A stretch of DNA of 64,000 nucleotides, taken from positions 124,001 through 188,000 of the forward strand of contig LNEO01000246.1 of assembly GCA_001465015.1 (NCBI GenBank), given 5' to 3'. Below are positions 7,632 through 15,680 of this stretch, piece after piece. The DNA is from Deltaproteobacteria bacterium Ga0077539 (lineage in GTDB: Bacteria > Myxococcota_A > Polyangia > Polyangiales > Ga0077539). The translations under genes and the position numbers were made by a program. Numbering within the stretch: position 1 is the first letter of the stretch; each line of letters opens with the position of its first letter. Under the pieces are notes generated by a model. The model ran no database searches. It was not told the origin of the DNA and was given only the letters and a program-made list of their open reading frames with translations.

Positions 7632-9020
7632 ATGGCGAACGTTATGGCGATCGTGAGCAAGGCGGTCTTCGACAAGATGCTCGGCAAGACCAAGCCGAAG
7701 CTCGGCGATGTGCTAGCGACCAATCAATACGTCAGCAACAACCCCAGGCTCGAGTCGGTCAAGGGCGGCGGGGCGCTGTTTCTGGTGACCGTTCGTCCTC
7801 CCAACGAGGACCTCTGGCTGGTCGCGATCCTCGAGTCCCCGAAGCACAACGGGACCGCGTGGGTCTCCGCTGCCAACAGCACGCCGATGACCGACCTCGG
7901 CAAGGTCAAGGACAAGCTCAAGTTCGACTCGGGCAACGGGATCCAAGCGAAGGCCGGCGCGCTCGGGATGTCCCTGCAGACTCCGCGCGTGCTCACGGAC
8001 GGCGACGTCGCGCTCTTGCGCGCGGCCTCCGGCGGAGCCGCGAAGCCCGACGCGAAGGCGGCCGAAAATGCGCCCACCAATTCAAAAGACCAGGCAAAAA
8101 CCAAGGCAGTTTCGATCGACCCGTGGCGTTGGCGCGCTCCGCGCTCGCGACGCGAGGCGCTGTCGCTGGCGTTTTGGACGGCGCTCAACCCGACGGAGCA
8201 AGAGCGGCACGCGCGCGCGATCGAGCGCGCGTCGAACGGCGCTGTTCGGTACGTGCGCGGGCACGCCTTTGGCGGCCCAACGATCCCGCTGTTTGTTCAT
8301 CGTGCGACCGGGATGCCGATGCACCTCGTGCCGGGCGGCTCTTTCGCGATGGGTCTGTCGCCGAGGCAAACAGAGCTGCTCTCGAAGCTCGACGGCGGCG
8401 GTTCGATCGCGGATGACGACGCGCTTCGCGCATCGGGGCCGATCGAGGTCGCGCCGTTTCTGCTCGCCGCTCGACCGATGAGCGCCGAAGGAATGATGGC
8501 GCTGCTCACCGGCGAGAGCGCGGACGCGAGCTCAGCGCAGGCGATTCGCCGCTCGAACACCGGCAAGTACGCCGCGCTGTTGGCCGAGAGCTCCATGGCG
8601 CGCGCGGCCTCCTCGCGGCTCGCTGTCATCGAAGCAGCGCTCGACAGCGCGGGGCTTCGCCTGCCGTCGGAGGCCGAGTGGGAGTGGGCGGCGCGCGGAG
8701 GCGGCGACGCGCTGTTTGTGTCGGGGTCGGACGAGCTCCCCACCGCAGCGAAGACCGCGACGAATCGACTGGGACTCGCGAGGATGGCCGAAGAGCCCGA
8801 GCTGTGCGCGGACGGGTGGAGCTCTTCGCACGAGGGAGCGCCGAAGGACGGACGCGCCCGCGCCAAGAGCGCCAACGGGCTTCGCGCGGTTCGCGGCGGC
8901 GCCGCCAAAGCGTGGGCGCAACGAACGGGGTGGAAGTGGCTGCTGACCGCCGCGCGACGTTCGAGCGCGGATGCGGCGGATGGCGCCGCGCTGCGGCCCG
9001 CGTTGTCGATCGCGTTGTAG
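7632..9020 (+). CDS. SUMF1/FGE-like domain protein with novel N-domain
   Basis: A 462-residue protein. Residues 1-130 form a separate domain (GGGALFLVTVRPPNEDLWLVAILE, GMSLQTPRVLTDGDVALL) that I associate only loosely with Myxococcota SUMF1-type proteins. A basic linker follows. The C-terminal part has the formylglycine-generating-enzyme fold signature: MHLVPGGSFAMG, LPSEAEWEWAARGG, NRLGLARMAEEPELCADGW and LRAVRGG. The cysteine pair that sulfatase-activating enzymes use is not visible near the end (only ELCADGW), so formylglycine synthesis is unlikely. Regulatory or EgtB/PvdO-like roles are possible. A GAGAGGG stretch precedes the ATG. Confidence 0.7.
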   Translation: MANVMAIVSKAVFDKMLGKTKPKLGDVLATNQYVSNNPRLESVKGGGALFLVTVRPPNEDLWLVAILESPKHNGTAWVSAANSTPMTDLGKVKDKLKFDSGNGIQAKAGALGMSLQTPRVLTDGDVALLRAASGGAAKPDAKAAENAPTNSKDQAKTKAVSIDPWRWRAPRSRREALSLAFWTALNPTEQERHARAIERASNGAVRYVRGHAFGGPTIPLFVHRATGMPMHLVPGGSFAMGLSPRQTELLSKLDGGGSIADDDALRASGPIEVAPFLLAARPMSAEGMMALLTGESADASSAQAIRRSNTGKYAALLAESSMARAASSRLAVIEAALDSAGLRLPSEAEWEWAARGGGDALFVSGSDELPTAAKTATNRLGLARMAEEPELCADGWSSSHEGAPKDGRARAKSANGLRAVRGGAAKAWAQRTGWKWLLTAARRSSADAADGAALRPALSIAL

Positions 9021-9067
9021 AGCGGCGCCTGCGGTGGTGCGAAGCGCGCGACTCACCCCGAGTGCGT

Positions 9068-9080
9068 AGCGTGTCACGCT
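9068..9080. promoter_or_regulatory. perfect 13-base dyad
   Basis: AGCGTG-T-CACGCT lies in the 282-base gap before the HPPD gene. The rest of the gap holds a weaker TTAGC/GCTAA hairpin about 25 bases before the HPPD start and no gene I can support. It could be a transcription factor site or part of a terminator for the preceding gene. Confidence 0.3.
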
Positions 9081-9302
9081 GTGCGCACGCCGCGCGGCAG
9101 GGGTCACCGCGTCGTGACGCCGCAAAACGCGCGCGCCATGCGCTGTCGTGCGCTCGCGGCGCGGGGCGATCTGCGGTAGAAGGCCGCCGCAATCGTTGCA
9201 GACTGCGCGCGTCAGCGACACAGTCTCGACGATCGTCCTACGAACCCCGCGTGGAACGATCTGTGCGTTCTTAGCGCGAGAGCTAACACCACGAGAGCAG
9301 GC

Positions 9303-10364
9303 ATGGACACCAACAATCCCCTCGGGCTGCGCGGCATCTCTTTCGTCGAGTTCGCCTCGGATGACCCAGCAAGGCTACACGCGCTGTTCACGGCATTTGG
9401 TTTCTCGCGTGTCGCGAAGCACTCGACGCGCGCGATCGACCTGTATCGCCAGAACGACATCGTGTTTCTGCTGAACTGCGACGCCAACAGCGTCGGCCAG
9501 CGCTTTGCGAAGGTGCACGGCCCGTCGATCGCGTCGATGGGTTGGAGCTTCGACGCTCCGGCGAGCGCGCTCGAGGGAGCCATCGAGCGAGGCGCCAGGC
9601 GCGCGACGAGCGTGGACCTGCTCGCTGGATCCGCGGACATGCCGGCGATCTTCGGCATCGGGGACAGCCTGCTCTACTTCGTCGACGCCACGGACAAAGA
9701 CCCCTTCGCGTCGATGGGCTTCGTGCCTCACGACCAGCCGGTGACCGTGAAGGACATGGGCTTCACCGTCATCGATCACCTCACCAACAACGTCTACAAA
9801 GGCACGATGGATCAGTGGGCGGGCTTCTACAAGTCGATCTTCGGCTTCACGGAAGTGCGCTACTTCGACATCCGCGGTGTGAAGACCGGCCTGACGTCGT
9901 ACGCGCTGCGATCGCCGGACGGATCGTTCTGCATTCCGATCAACGAGGCGGACGAGAAGAAGTCGCAGATCAACGAGTACCTCGACGAGTACAAGGGTCC
10001 GGGCGTTCAGCACCTGGCCTTCGCGACGACGAACATCCTGCGGTCGCTGGCCGCGATGGAGGGAGCTCCGATCGAGTTTCTCGACATCGAAAACGGCTAC
10101 TACGAGACAGTGTTCGACCGCGTGAAGAACGTCCGCGAAGACCACGCGGAGATCGCCCGACGCAACGTGCTGGTCGACGGCGACGACAAGGGGTACTTGC
10201 TGCAGATCTTCACGAAGAACCTCGTCGGTCCGATCTTCATCGAGCTCATTCAGCGCGAGAACAACCTCTCGTTTGGAGAGGGCAACTTCGGCGCGCTCTT
10301 CCGCTCGATCGAGCGTGACCAGATGAAGCGCGGGGTCTTCGCGGACAAGGGGGCGGCGCCGTGA
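9303..10364 (+). CDS. hppD: 4-hydroxyphenylpyruvate dioxygenase
   Basis: A 353-residue vicinal-oxygen-chelate enzyme that converts 4-hydroxyphenylpyruvate to homogentisate in tyrosine breakdown. The N-terminal VOC half (GISFVEFASDDPARLHALF) is catalytically silent. The C-terminal half carries the iron ligands: His in TVIDHLTNNV, His in GVQHLAFATT, Glu in IFIELIQREN. The family end signature GEGNFGALFRSIERDQ is intact, and the length is normal. The related hydroxymandelate synthase cannot be excluded by eye. The stop overlaps the desaturase start by 4 bases (GTGA). Homogentisate dioxygenase and the other catabolic genes are not adjacent, so the product may serve a pigment, quinone or special metabolite. 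Confidence 0.9.
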   Translation: MDTNNPLGLRGISFVEFASDDPARLHALFTAFGFSRVAKHSTRAIDLYRQNDIVFLLNCDANSVGQRFAKVHGPSIASMGWSFDAPASALEGAIERGARRATSVDLLAGSADMPAIFGIGDSLLYFVDATDKDPFASMGFVPHDQPVTVKDMGFTVIDHLTNNVYKGTMDQWAGFYKSIFGFTEVRYFDIRGVKTGLTSYALRSPDGSFCIPINEADEKKSQINEYLDEYKGPGVQHLAFATTNILRSLAAMEGAPIEFLDIENGYYETVFDRVKNVREDHAEIARRNVLVDGDDKGYLLQIFTKNLVGPIFIELIQRENNLSFGEGNFGALFRSIERDQMKRGVFADKGAAP

Positions 10365-11464
10365 GCACGGACGTTCAATTGACGATGGACCAGGGACCGT
10401 ACACGCCCGAGATCCCGAGCGACGACTCGCCAGCGATGGCGGCGGTGGGCGAGTCGAGCGCGGGCGAGGCGACGCGCAGCGGAAGGGCGCTCATCGAGGC
10501 CTCGCGCAAGTTCGCCTACGAGTCGACGGCGCGCAGCGCGTGGGAGAGCTTCACGACCTTCGCGGTGCTCTCGACCTGCCTCGTCGCGGCGGCGATGAGC
10601 GCGGTCCCCCTGCCCGCTCGCGTCGCGTGCTCGGTGATCGCGGGACTGACGATCGTGCGAGGTTTCATCCTCTATCACGACTGTCTCCACGGCGCGCTCT
10701 ACCGAGGAAAATCCCTGTGGGCGCGCTTCATGCGCGGCGTGATGTGGCTCTACGGGCTGCTGGTGCTGACGCCTCCTGCGGTCTGGCGCAGCTCGCACAA
10801 CTACCATCACGCCAACACCGCGAAGCTCGTCGGCTCGCACATCGGGTCGTACCCGACGATGACGATCGAGATGTATCGCCGCGCCAAGCCCGCGCAGAAG
10901 CTGCTCTACCGAGCGGTCCGTCACCCGCTGACGATGATGTTCGGCTACGCGACGGTGTTTCTCGTCGGGATGTGCCTCGCCCCGGTGGCGCGCGACCCGA
11001 AGAAGAACTGGGATTCAGGGCTCGCGATCGTGTTGCACGCGGCGATCTCGGCGCTCGTGATCGCGAAGTTGGGAGCGCTCGCGTGGGTGCTCGCGGTGCT
11101 CGTTCCGCTCATGGTGGCGTGCGCGACGGGGGCGTACCTCTTCTATGCGCAGCACAATTTCCCGGGCATCATGATCCAGGGCCGCGAGAAGTGGAACTAC
11201 ACCACCGCGGCGCTCGAGTCCTCGAGCATGATGGAGACCGGCCCCGTGATGGCGTGGTTTACCGGCAACATCGGCTATCACCACGTGCACCACTTGAACC
11301 CGGGGATCCCCTTCTATCGCTTGCCCGAGGCGATGGCCGCGATCCCCGAGCTGCAGAATCCCCACAAGACCTCGCTCAGCCCCAAGAGCATCGCGGCGTG
11401 TTTGCGCCTGGCGCTCTGGGACATGCGTCAGAAGAAGATGGTCGACATCTCGGCCGCTCAGTGA
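10361..11464 (+). CDS. membrane fatty acid desaturase
   Basis: A 367-residue integral membrane di-iron desaturase/hydroxylase. The three histidine boxes are HDCLH (about residue 107), HNYHH (about 147) and HHVHH near 307, with an additional QHNFPG. Hydrophobic helices surround them. These enzymes use O2 and electrons from ferredoxin or cytochrome b5 to put double bonds into acyl chains. Boxes two and three resemble the FA_desaturase type 1 family, which includes carotenoid and acyl-lipid enzymes. It is translationally coupled to hppD, an unusual pairing that hints the two act on one metabolite or are co-regulated. The first 50 residues are disordered-looking. Confidence 0.85.
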   Translation: MSTDVQLTMDQGPYTPEIPSDDSPAMAAVGESSAGEATRSGRALIEASRKFAYESTARSAWESFTTFAVLSTCLVAAAMSAVPLPARVACSVIAGLTIVRGFILYHDCLHGALYRGKSLWARFMRGVMWLYGLLVLTPPAVWRSSHNYHHANTAKLVGSHIGSYPTMTIEMYRRAKPAQKLLYRAVRHPLTMMFGYATVFLVGMCLAPVARDPKKNWDSGLAIVLHAAISALVIAKLGALAWVLAVLVPLMVACATGAYLFYAQHNFPGIMIQGREKWNYTTAALESSSMMETGPVMAWFTGNIGYHHVHHLNPGIPFYRLPEAMAAIPELQNPHKTSLSPKSIAACLRLALWDMRQKKMVDISAAQ

Positions 11465-11482
11465 CGGAGCAGGTCGAGCGGG

Positions 11483-12415
11483 TCACCCCCGCTCGAACAC
11501 AAACGGGATCGTCGCGCTCGAGGGGGCCTTCTGCGCTGGAAAGCTCCACACGCGCATCGCGCTGAGCATCGCGCGCACCAGTCGAACGCGGTGCTTCTCT
11601 TCTGGACGCGGCACCCGCGTCGTGTCGCTGAGCACATCGACGGCGGTCACTCTTCCGCTCGTCGAGACCTTTACGCGCACGCTGAGCAGCCCCGAGAGCT
11701 CGAGCCCCGCGGCGAGCTCGCGTTGAACCACGGGCTCGAGCGACGCGGTGCGAGACGCGAGCTGTCGCGACGGCAACGGGCCGTCGATGAACGGGCGCGG
11801 CTGGACGAACCACCCGTGAATCACCAGGCGACCGAAGCGCGGGTCGTTGGTGCCGCGCACCTCGCGGACGCCGTGAGGGATCCTCGGGTCGAACACGACC
11901 AATCGATTGAACTCTGGCTCGATCGCGCGGACGATCTCCGGCTCTTCGACGCTGCGAATCGACACGAAGTCCGACCAGAAATCGAGCACTTCGTCGCGGA
12001 GCATCAGGGTCTCGCCGCCGCGAAACACCCGCTCTTTCCAGGGCGTAAGCGAGAGCACGAAGGCCCAAGGTCCGTGCGGAAGGTCTCCGTGCAGGTGCTG
12101 CACGCAGCCATCGACGTAGCAGGACATCCACGGCGGGCTGATGTCGTGACAGCCGAGCGTACGGCGGCCCCAGTCGACCAATCGCCGATGAAATCGCTCG
12201 TAGATCTCCGTGGGAAAATAGGTCCACGCCGGGGTCCTGAGCGCGGTGTACTGCCCGGGGACGTGCCAGTAGTCCCACACGAAGCGCCCCGCCGTCGCCG
12301 AGCGGGGGTCCGCGAAGCGCTCGTCGAAGTGCCTTCGAAGCGCGGGCGCTTCGGGCGCGAATTTGTCGACGACGTGCAGCGAGCGAGCGGGGGACTGAGC
12401 CTTCTCTTTGGCCAT
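11483..12415 (-). CDS. 2OG-Fe(II) oxygenase fused to a TonB-C-like domain
   Basis: A 310-residue protein. Residues about 30-220 fit a double-stranded beta-helix dioxygenase: HLHGD gives the HxD pair, then GGETLML, then PHGVREV for the distal His, then FGRLVIHGW for the 2-oxoglutarate-binding Arg. The last 90 residues (LSGLLSVRVKVSTSGRVTAVDVLSD ... AMRVWSFPAQ ... ATIPFVFE) match the C-terminal domain of TonB/AgmX-type proteins. That domain is usually periplasmic, but no signal peptide or membrane helix is present, so an exported partner is not indicated. The gene converges on the desaturase with an 18-base gap. Confidence 0.75.
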   Translation of the reverse strand: MAKEKAQSPARSLHVVDKFAPEAPALRRHFDERFADPRSATAGRFVWDYWHVPGQYTALRTPAWTYFPTEIYERFHRRLVDWGRRTLGCHDISPPWMSCYVDGCVQHLHGDLPHGPWAFVLSLTPWKERVFRGGETLMLRDEVLDFWSDFVSIRSVEEPEIVRAIEPEFNRLVVFDPRIPHGVREVRGTNDPRFGRLVIHGWFVQPRPFIDGPLPSRQLASRTASLEPVVQRELAAGLELSGLLSVRVKVSTSGRVTAVDVLSDTTRVPRPEEKHRVRLVRAMLSAMRVWSFPAQKAPSSATIPFVFERG

Positions 12416-12433
12416 TTCTGAACGCTTTGTGTG

Positions 12434-13351
12434 TTACCGACGGAGCAGCGCCACGTCGACCTGACCGACCGAGAGCTGATCGACGAACGCTCCGGTGGTC
12501 ATCCAGAGCCCTCCGTACGGACCGGGCGGCGCGACGAAGGACGATCGCTCTGCGTCCGATCCCATCACGCGAAGCTCGGACATCGGAACGAAGGACACGC
12601 TCCAGCTCGTGCCTTCGAGCGAAATCGAGACGCGCGAGCATTGTCCGATGAGGTCGCCGACCACCTCGTAGCAAATCCCAGGAGAAGTACAGCCGTTGCG
12701 ATGCACGACCCTGAGCGAGGTCAGCACGGTGTCGACCGGGCACGCCTCGCGAAAGCCCGAGCCGCCCGAGCCGCCGTGCGCGGGCAGCTCGGTGATCGCG
12801 CCGGTTCGAACCTGATACACGAAGGGCGTCCGGGTGGTGTCAGCGACGATCGAGAGGGGTGAGACGAGCGCGCCGAGGTTGTCGATCACGCCGGCTTTTC
12901 GGCCGTAGAACCCGACGAGCACCTCGTCGCGACCGGCGACGCCCTGCGCGCGGTTTCCCGAAGCGGCGCCGCGCGAGAGCGGGCCGAAGCGCGGGGGCAT
13001 CGAGACCGAGACGCCGCGCGGACAGCCTTCGTCGACGACGCCATCGCAGGTGTCGTCGCGGTCGTTGCACTCCTCTCGCATCGCGCATCGGTCCGGCATC
13101 GACGAGGGAACATCGGGGCGATCGGGGTCTGGCCCGATCGGCGCGTCCATGGTCAACCCGGTGTCCGTCCCCGTGTCCGTCATCGCGCGCGCGTCCAACG
13201 CGTCCCCCACGTTCGACGCGTCCGACGCGTCCGCCGCGTCGCTGCGAGCGTCGCGCGAGCGGAGCCGCTCTTCTTCTGTCGCGCAGCCGGCGACAGAGAC
13301 GATGGCCACCGAGACGATCGAGGCCGCAGCGCGAAGCCACTGAAACGTCAT
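12434..13351 (-). CDS. MopE-motif secreted lipoprotein
   Basis: A 305-residue exported protein. The signal peptide ends in a lipobox (VSVAGC), and a long linker rich in Asp, Ala, Thr and Ser follows. A MopE-type motif then appears (EECNDRDDTCDGVVDEGCP), which in other proteins binds metal and is common in Myxococcota surface proteins. The C-terminal 190 residues (GAASGNRAQGVAGRDEVLVGFYGRKAGVIDNLGALVSPLSI and a tail with paired cysteines) look like a beta-rich lectin-type fold; jacalin-like is my guess. It is divergent from the moaCE gene with a 50-base gap that must hold both promoters. Confidence 0.7.
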   Translation of the reverse strand: MTFQWLRAAASIVSVAIVSVAGCATEEERLRSRDARSDAADASDASNVGDALDARAMTDTGTDTGLTMDAPIGPDPDRPDVPSSMPDRCAMREECNDRDDTCDGVVDEGCPRGVSVSMPPRFGPLSRGAASGNRAQGVAGRDEVLVGFYGRKAGVIDNLGALVSPLSIVADTTRTPFVYQVRTGAITELPAHGGSGGSGFREACPVDTVLTSLRVVHRNGCTSPGICYEVVGDLIGQCSRVSISLEGTSWSVSFVPMSELRVMGSDAERSSFVAPPGPYGGLWMTTGAFVDQLSVGQVDVALLRR

Positions 13352-13386
13352 TGCGCCATTGAAGCTACCAACGAGCAGAGACGGCG

Positions 13387-13392
13387 TACACT
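13387..13392 (+). promoter_or_regulatory. possible -10 element TACACT, very short leader
   Basis: TACACT ends 9 bases before the ATG of the moaC-moaE fusion. Transcription starting about 7 bases downstream would give an almost leaderless mRNA. There is no good -35 at normal spacing; TTGAAG at 13359 is too far. Confidence 0.35.
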
Positions 13393-13401
13393 CCGCGCGT
13401 C

Positions 13402-14430
13402 ATGAGTGACCAGCAGGGGCCGCCCAAAGGCGCGCTAGAGCATCACCCGCTTTCGACGCACCTCGACCGCGATGGCAACGTCAGGATGGTCGACGTCGGG
13501 GAGAAGGCGATCACCGCCCGCCGCGCCGTCGCGACCGCGCGAGTGACGATGAGCCCCGAGACGGCCAAGGCGCTTCGCGACGAGACGACGCCCAAGGGCG
13601 ACGTGCTCGCGACCGCACGAATCGCAGGAATTCAAGCGGCCAAGCGCACCCACGAGCTGATCCCGCTCTGCCACGGGATCGCGCTCACCAAGGTGTCCGT
13701 TGAATTCGTGTCCATCGATGACGACGGAGTGTCGATCGAGGCGACCGCGCAGGCGACGGACCGCACCGGCGTCGAGATGGAGGCGTTGACGGCGGCGTCC
13801 ATCGCGGCGCTGACCGTGTACGACATGCTGAAGGGCGTCGACCGCGCGATGGTGATCCAGGACGTGCGGCTGGAGGCGAAGGACGGAGGGCGCACCGGCT
13901 CGTGGCGACGAGAAGCGGCGTCGGAGAGCGACGGACGATCACTGCCCCGCGAACGAGCGCGAGACGACCGCCCGGCGCCGACGGCGATCGCGGTGGACCC
14001 CGAGAGCTTCGCGCTCACGCGAGAGCCCATCGATCTGCTCGCCGTTCGTCAGCGCGTCCTGCACCCGAGCGCCGGCGCGGTGTGCGTCTTCGAGGGCGTC
14101 GTGCGCGACCACAACGAAGGAAAGGCGATCTCGCTGCTCGAGTACGAGGCGTACGACAAGATGGTCACCGCCGAGCTCCGCCGAATCGCCGCAGAGCTGC
14201 AAGCGGCGCTGCCCGGAACGCGCCTCGCGGCCACGCATCGGGTGGGCGCCCTCTCCATCGGAGACACCGCGGTGGTGTGCGTCGCGAGCGCGGCGCACCG
14301 CGCTGAGGCCTTCGAGGCCGCGCGACGCTTGATCGACGAAGTCAAAGCGCGGCTGCCCGTGTGGAAGCGCGAGCACGGATCCGCTGGACCCTATTGGGTA
14401 GGCTGGGAGGACGCGCGATGCCTCCCGTAG
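13402..14430 (+). CDS. moaCE: MoaC-MoaE fusion (molybdopterin biosynthesis)
   Basis: A 342-residue two-domain fusion. Residues 1-165 are MoaC, cyclic pyranopterin monophosphate synthase: MVDVGEK, TPKGDVLATARIAGI with its Lys, KRTHELIPLCHG, GVEMEALTA and MLKGVDRAM with the catalytic Asp/Lys region. After a linker rich in Arg/Glu, residues about 205-342 are MoaE, the large subunit of molybdopterin synthase: VCVFEGVVRDHNEGK, LEYEAYDKM, HRVGALSIGD and VWKREHG with the conserved Lys. The fusion joins two consecutive steps and would pair with MoaD encoded 2.5 kb downstream. moaA is not in the window. The stop is 1 base from the next frame, suggesting one operon. Confidence 0.93.
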   Translation: MSDQQGPPKGALEHHPLSTHLDRDGNVRMVDVGEKAITARRAVATARVTMSPETAKALRDETTPKGDVLATARIAGIQAAKRTHELIPLCHGIALTKVSVEFVSIDDDGVSIEATAQATDRTGVEMEALTAASIAALTVYDMLKGVDRAMVIQDVRLEAKDGGRTGSWRREAASESDGRSLPRERARDDRPAPTAIAVDPESFALTREPIDLLAVRQRVLHPSAGAVCVFEGVVRDHNEGKAISLLEYEAYDKMVTAELRRIAAELQAALPGTRLAATHRVGALSIGDTAVVCVASAAHRAEAFEAARRLIDEVKARLPVWKREHGSAGPYWVGWEDARCLP

Positions 14431-14491
14431 TGTGTGGAAATCGCTCGACGCCACCCGAATCGACCGCTCGCGACCCGCAGGAGTGTACGAC

Positions 14492-15616
14492 GTGCTGAAG
14501 GCTCACCTGACCGACCGAAACATCCGCCGACTGCTCACGCTGGCGCTCTTTCTGGGGCTGCTCTGGGTGTTTCGGCACCTGCTGCTGCTGCTTGTCTTCT
14601 TCGTCGTGTTCGAGCGCACGATCGGGCTGTTCGCGGGACTTCTCCAGCGCGCTACGAAGCTGCAGTTCAAGTGGTGCGTGCTGATCGTGCTGCTCTTGTC
14701 GCTCGGCCTGGTCACGGGCGGAGTCTGGGCTGGCATCGCGACGATCCGCGCGAAGATCCCCGAGATCGAAGCGGGCGGCGAAGCGATCATCACCACGATC
14801 CAGCGCAGCGACCTCTACGCGAAGTACGGCCACTCGCTGTCGCACTTTCGAGGGCAAGAGCTGCTCACGCACGCGCGGGCGCACGCCGGAGACGCGCTGC
14901 GGGTGGGCGCTGGGTTCGCCAAAGAGACGCTGTACGTGTTCATCGGGCTGGTGTTCGCGATCGTGTTCTTGCTCGAGCGCGACGAGCTCCAGGCGTTTCG
15001 CGAGAAGCAGCCGATCGACTCGGTCCCGCGCACGTTGATGCGCTACGGAGGGCACGTCGCCGACGCGATCGCGATCACGCTCAAGCTCCAGGTGATCGTC
15101 GCGGTGGTCAACGCGCTCATTACGTTGCCGGTGCTCATCGCGCTCGGGCTGCCGGGCATTCCCGCGCTCGTCGCGATGCTCGTGGTCACGGGGCTGATCC
15201 CGGTGGTGGGCGGCCCCGTGGCGGGCGGCGTACTCATGACGCTGGCCTATGTCACCAAGGGGCCTGTGGGGCTCGGGATCTTCATCGGCAGCACCTTCGT
15301 GCTGCACAAGATCGAGAGCTACTACCTCAACCCGCGGCTGACGGCGAAGCACGTGAAGCTGCCGTCGTTTGTGATCATCACGAGCCTCGTGTTGTTCGAG
15401 CACGCGTTCGGGTTGATCGGGCTTTTTCTGTCGTTTCCGACGTTGTACGTGGCCGCCAAGATCCGCGACGAGTGGATCGACCCAGACGAAGAGCGTCGCG
15501 ACGAAGAGGCGCTCACCGAGGCGATGCGCGGAGCGCTGCCGAACTTCAAGCTCGCGTTCTCGCGATTGAAGAACAAGTCCGAGCCCGTCAAAGAAGAACG
15601 AGAGGCCGGCGAATGA
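14492..15616 (+). CDS. AI-2E transporter family permease
   Basis: A protein of about 374 residues with seven or eight hydrophobic spans and the PF01594 signature in the second half (VVTGLIPVVGGPVAGGVLMTL; YLNPRLTAKHVKL). The frame is open to a GTG at 14432, but an AGGAG at 14479-14483 sits 8 bases before a GTG at 14492, so I use that start. The family includes autoinducer-2 exporters and Na+/H+ antiporter-like proteins; the substrate cannot be read from sequence. It stands inside the molybdenum cofactor cluster, which may be chance. The last 50 residues are charged and cytoplasmic. Confidence 0.85.
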   Translation: MLKAHLTDRNIRRLLTLALFLGLLWVFRHLLLLLVFFVVFERTIGLFAGLLQRATKLQFKWCVLIVLLLSLGLVTGGVWAGIATIRAKIPEIEAGGEAIITTIQRSDLYAKYGHSLSHFRGQELLTHARAHAGDALRVGAGFAKETLYVFIGLVFAIVFLLERDELQAFREKQPIDSVPRTLMRYGGHVADAIAITLKLQVIVAVVNALITLPVLIALGLPGIPALVAMLVVTGLIPVVGGPVAGGVLMTLAYVTKGPVGLGIFIGSTFVLHKIESYYLNPRLTAKHVKLPSFVIITSLVLFEHAFGLIGLFLSFPTLYVAAKIRDEWIDPDEERRDEEALTEAMRGALPNFKLAFSRLKNKSEPVKEEREAGE

Positions 15617-15680
15617 GCGCTCGAGCGTGCGCGGGACGCGGCCGCTACCGAGGCGCGCTTCTCCCGAGGAGATCCATCCC

